From Cedecea neteri (GTDB lineage Bacteria; Pseudomonadota; Gammaproteobacteria; Enterobacterales; Enterobacteriaceae): 64,000 nt of DNA. The translations under genes were made by a program, and so were the position numbers. The DNA is taken from assembly GCF_000757825.1 (NCBI RefSeq), contig NZ_CP009451.1, positions 3,968,001-4,032,000 of the forward strand. The letters run 5' to 3'. This document shows, piece by piece, positions 61,557-64,000 of the stretch (position 1 is its first letter; every line of letters begins with the position of its first letter). Below the pieces are notes generated by a model. The model saw only the letters and a list, made by a program, of their open reading frames with translations, did no database searches and was not told the origin of the DNA.

Positions 61557-62526
61557 GACGACCGCGCTACAGAATCATGACGCCAGCCTGCGTGAGCCGC
61601 AGGTGCCGGTGGAAGATGCACCATCACCGATGGCGCAGGCGCTTATTGAGCTTGAAGAAACCTCCGGCAGCGCGCTAATAGAAACGCTCGAAGACATGGG
61701 AATGGCGCTGAGCGGACGGCTCAAAGATTTACAGCAAGCAGATCTCAAAGAACGGCTTGATCAACGACAGCAGGCCTTGTTGCGGATGGTACAGCGGATG
61801 CAGGAGCAGGCGGGCGGTATCCCCGCTCAACTGACGCAACCACATTCCGGTTCGCCCCTCGGTCAACAGCTGTTGGGCGTTGCGGCGTTACTGCTCGCTG
61901 AAAAACCAAATAGCAAAAGACGTAAAGCGCTGAGCGACAAGCTTGCTGAACTGATGAGCGAGCAGGGTTGGGAAATATCGCTGTTTGGCATGCTGGAGCT
62001 GGGACAGGTGAGCAAAGGCGCGCTGGCGCAAATCAATCGTCTATTCCAGCAGGCAATGGACGAGGAGGTTGCCTCATTAGCCGAGTGGTTTCAGCGCATC
62101 ATGGACTGGCCGGACCGTCGCCAGCGGCTGAGGGTGCTGCTGCGCATGATGGCCTTTGAGCTTTCCGCCTGTGTTGTCGGTTCCCAACAACAGCGGCTGG
62201 CGGGGGTGCTGGTACGCCTGCGCCGATTATTGCTGTTTTTAGGGCTTGAGCAGGAGTGCTTGCGAACCGAATCCGCGTGCGAGATGGCTTCAGGAACGCT
62301 GCTTCCGTTGCTTATCGAGATGATCAATGAAAGCTGGCTGTTTGATGAATGGCTCGCGCCACGGCTGGCGCAGCGGGCCGCGTCTGCGCGTTTATACAAC
62401 CGACTTTTACAACATCTGGATGCGCTGTTCTCGCTGATGCCCGAACCCTGTTTTAACGATGACGATCAGCGTGAACAAATTCTCGCCGTACTGCGCAGTA
62501 TGAAGGGAGATCGGGCTATCACCTGA
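61543..62526 (+). CDS. ssaL: Gatekeeper SsaL (SctW)
   Basis: 327 residues (Salmonella 338). HrpJ/TyeA-type helical gatekeeper: SALIETLEDMGMALSGRL, the middle HrpJ part, and the C-terminal FQRIMDWPDRRQRLRVLLRM. With SpiC and SsaM it times the switch from translocators to effectors. A 14-base overlap with ssaK. Confidence 0.93.
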   Translation: MKVPETTALQNHDASLREPQVPVEDAPSPMAQALIELEETSGSALIETLEDMGMALSGRLKDLQQADLKERLDQRQQALLRMVQRMQEQAGGIPAQLTQPHSGSPLGQQLLGVAALLLAEKPNSKRRKALSDKLAELMSEQGWEISLFGMLELGQVSKGALAQINRLFQQAMDEEVASLAEWFQRIMDWPDRRQRLRVLLRMMAFELSACVVGSQQQRLAGVLVRLRRLLLFLGLEQECLRTESACEMASGTLLPLLIEMINESWLFDEWLAPRLAQRAASARLYNRLLQHLDALFSLMPEPCFNDDDQREQILAVLRSMKGDRAIT

Positions 62527-62581
62527 TTACCTGCGCGCGCCTTATCTGGAACTCTGTAGCCCTACGCAAGCAGGAGGTCGT

Positions 62582-62947
62582 ATGGCGTTAGACCGAGTGA
62601 CAGAGCTTAATATTCTGCTGTTTATGCAGCTAGCCGAACTGCCCGCGCAGCCAGCCGCCGCTGGGATGTACTGGCAGGGCGAGCGGTTTCAAACCTGGCT
62701 TAGCTGGCAGGATGACCGACTCCACATTAGCCAGTGTATGCCGCTGGCTCCCTATGATGACAACCTGCTGTTACTGGCGCTTCAGCGCTGGAAGCCCGCT
62801 GACTTTGCCGGAATTCCACAGCGTATTTTTCAGCTGCGCAGTTGCCTGGCGATGAACTGTTGTCCGGCAGTCGATAGTGCGGCGGAACTGTGGCTGCGGG
62901 TGCATCACCGGCAGCAAGCTTTTCTGGAGTCGCTATGCAAATCTTAA
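62582..62947 (+). CDS. ssaM: SsaM, gatekeeper partner
   Basis: 121 residues (Salmonella 122). [38 protein letters not shown] and [14 protein letters not shown] align with SsaM. Partner of SpiC and SsaL in the secretion switch. GGAGG precedes the start. Confidence 0.93.
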   Translation: MALDRVTELNILLFMQLAELPAQPAAAGMYWQGERFQTWLSWQDDRLHISQCMPLAPYDDNLLLLALQRWKPADFAGIPQRIFQLRSCLAMNCCPAVDSAAELWLRVHHRQQAFLESLCKS

Positions 62948-64000
62948 TGATGAAAAGCATGAGTATGCGAGGTCTACAGAAGGGGCTCGCCGCCTGCGCC
63001 GGCCGTCAGGACATTATTCTGGCCGTGGTGCTGCTGATTGCTATCGTGATGATGATCCTGCCGTTACCGACGTTCATGGTGGATATTCTGATCGCTGTTA
63101 ACATCGCGTTTTCGGTCATTTTGCTGCTGATTGCAATCTACATCAATGACCCGCTGGAACTGTCGGTTTTCCCTTCTTTGCTGCTGATTACCACTCTGTA
63201 CCGGCTGTCATTGACCATCAGCACTTCGCGATTGGTTTTGCTGCAGCACGATGCGGGCAACATTGTGGACGCCTTCGGCCATTTTGTGGTGGGGGGCAAC
63301 CTGACGGTGGGGCTGGTGATTTTTACGATAATCACCATCATCCAGTTTATCGTCATCACGAAAGGGACCGAGCGCGTGGCCGAAGTCAGCGCCCGCTTCT
63401 CGCTCGACGGTATGCCTGGAAAGCAAATGAGCATTGATGGTGATCTGCGGGCCGGAGTGATTGACGCGGTTCAGGCGCGGCACCTTCGCCAGCAGGTTCA
63501 GCAGGAGAGCCGCTTTCTTGGCGCCATGGATGGAGCCATGAAGTTTGTTAAAGGCGATGCGATCGCCGGAATTATTGTGGTTCTGGTCAATATTATCGGT
63601 GGCATCATCATCGCCGTGGTGCAGTACGACATGCCGCTGGGTGATGCGGTACAAACCTACAGCGTGTTATCGATTGGCGATGGGCTGTGCGGACAGATCC
63701 CTTCACTGCTTATCTCACTGAGCGCCGGAATTATCGTCACCCGCGTGCCAGGGGAGAAGAAACAGAATCTTGCCAGTGAATTAACCACCCAGCTTGGTCG
63801 ACAGCCGCAGGCGCTGATGTTGACGGCCGCGGTCCTGATATTATTCGCCCTGATCCCCGGCTTTCCCTTTCTGGACTTTTTTGTCCTGGCGGCGTTCACC
63901 GCGCTGCCGTTCTTTTTATTCTGGCGTCGCTCCAGGCACCCACAACACGATATACCGCAGACGGGAGAGATGAGTGAAGACCGGATGCAGCCTGGTGCCA
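62935..64000 (+). CDS. ssaV: Export gate protein SsaV (SctV), cut by window end
   Basis: The first 355 residues are visible; the Salmonella protein has about 681. Starts at ATG 62935 inside ssaM with GGAG upstream; other in-frame ATGs lie at 62947 and 62950. FlhA/SctV family: about eight membrane helices, the FHIPEP-type region as [20 protein letters not shown] near 140-160, and [16 protein letters not shown]. The cytoplasmic domain that forms the nonameric ring lies beyond the end. Confidence 0.96.
   Translation, partial: MQILMMKSMSMRGLQKGLAACAGRQDIILAVVLLIAIVMMILPLPTFMVDILIAVNIAFSVILLLIAIYINDPLELSVFPSLLLITTLYRLSLTISTSRLVLLQHDAGNIVDAFGHFVVGGNLTVGLVIFTIITIIQFIVITKGTERVAEVSARFSLDGMPGKQMSIDGDLRAGVIDAVQARHLRQQVQQESRFLGAMDGAMKFVKGDAIAGIIVVLVNIIGGIIIAVVQYDMPLGDAVQTYSVLSIGDGLCGQIPSLLISLSAGIIVTRVPGEKKQNLASELTTQLGRQPQALMLTAAVLILFALIPGFPFLDFFVLAAFTALPFFLFWRRSRHPQHDIPQTGEMSEDRMQPGA

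Overview
The window is chromosomal DNA from a member of the Enterobacteriaceae that is neither Escherichia nor Salmonella. The first 19 kb follow the E. coli alaXW-pdeA-nupC-mntH-ypeC-yfeO-glk-ypdAB-alaC-ypdK neighbourhood, with ipdC and an aldo/keto reductase inserted between ypeC and yfeO, and with the fry PTS genes and ypdC absent between glk and ypdAB. An Enterobacter/Lelliottia/Cedecea-like genome would fit; the genus cannot be fixed from sequence reading alone.

1-19.1 kb, core genome: two identical tRNA-Ala(GGC) genes behind a strong promoter; a c-di-GMP pair (PDE PdeA plus a membrane GGDEF cyclase); NupC; MntH behind Fur- and MntR-like sites; YpeC; a GprA-like aldo/keto reductase divergent from IpdC; YfeO; glucokinase; the pyruvate-sensing PyrSR (YpdAB) system; a DUF1479 protein; AlaC; and the 24-residue YpdK.

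19.1-42.8 kb, variable metabolic and small-gene region: a DHA2 exporter; a GntR-controlled operon of an NRAMP-like transporter, PxpA, fused PxpB-PxpC and a biotin carboxylase/BCCP protein; a Fic protein; an APC permease; a GntR plus Cache-domain gene pair; a module of aldehyde dehydrogenase, NTF2-like periplasmic protein, Tat-exported spermidine-dehydrogenase-like flavoprotein and triheme cytochrome c; an RluA-family pseudouridine synthase; YmjA; a LysR/MFS pair; an AT-rich patch of orphan small genes with a NUDIX gene remnant; and YaiL.

43-64 kb, a type III secretion island of the Salmonella SPI-2 family. The two-component genes ssrA and ssrB run leftward. The rightward genes ssaB, ssaC, ssaD, ssaE, sseA, sseB, sscA, sseC, sseD, sseE, sscB, sseF, sseG, ssaG, ssaH, ssaI, ssaJ, an STM1410-like gene, ssaK, ssaL, ssaM and ssaV (cut by the window end) are in Salmonella order, tightly packed and often overlapping. 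Next to ssrB, on the same strand, lies an 851-residue coiled-coil protein whose N-terminus carries a WEAFKNFF motif resembling the WEK(I/M)xxFF translocation signal of SPI-2 effectors. It is the best candidate here for an undescribed secreted effector.

The expected logic of the island is that SsrA-SsrB senses the vacuole and activates the apparatus, SpiC-SsaL-SsaM time the switch from translocators to effectors, and SseF/SseG-like proteins and the new protein are delivered. No CRISPR array, insertion sequence, phage gene or integrase was seen.
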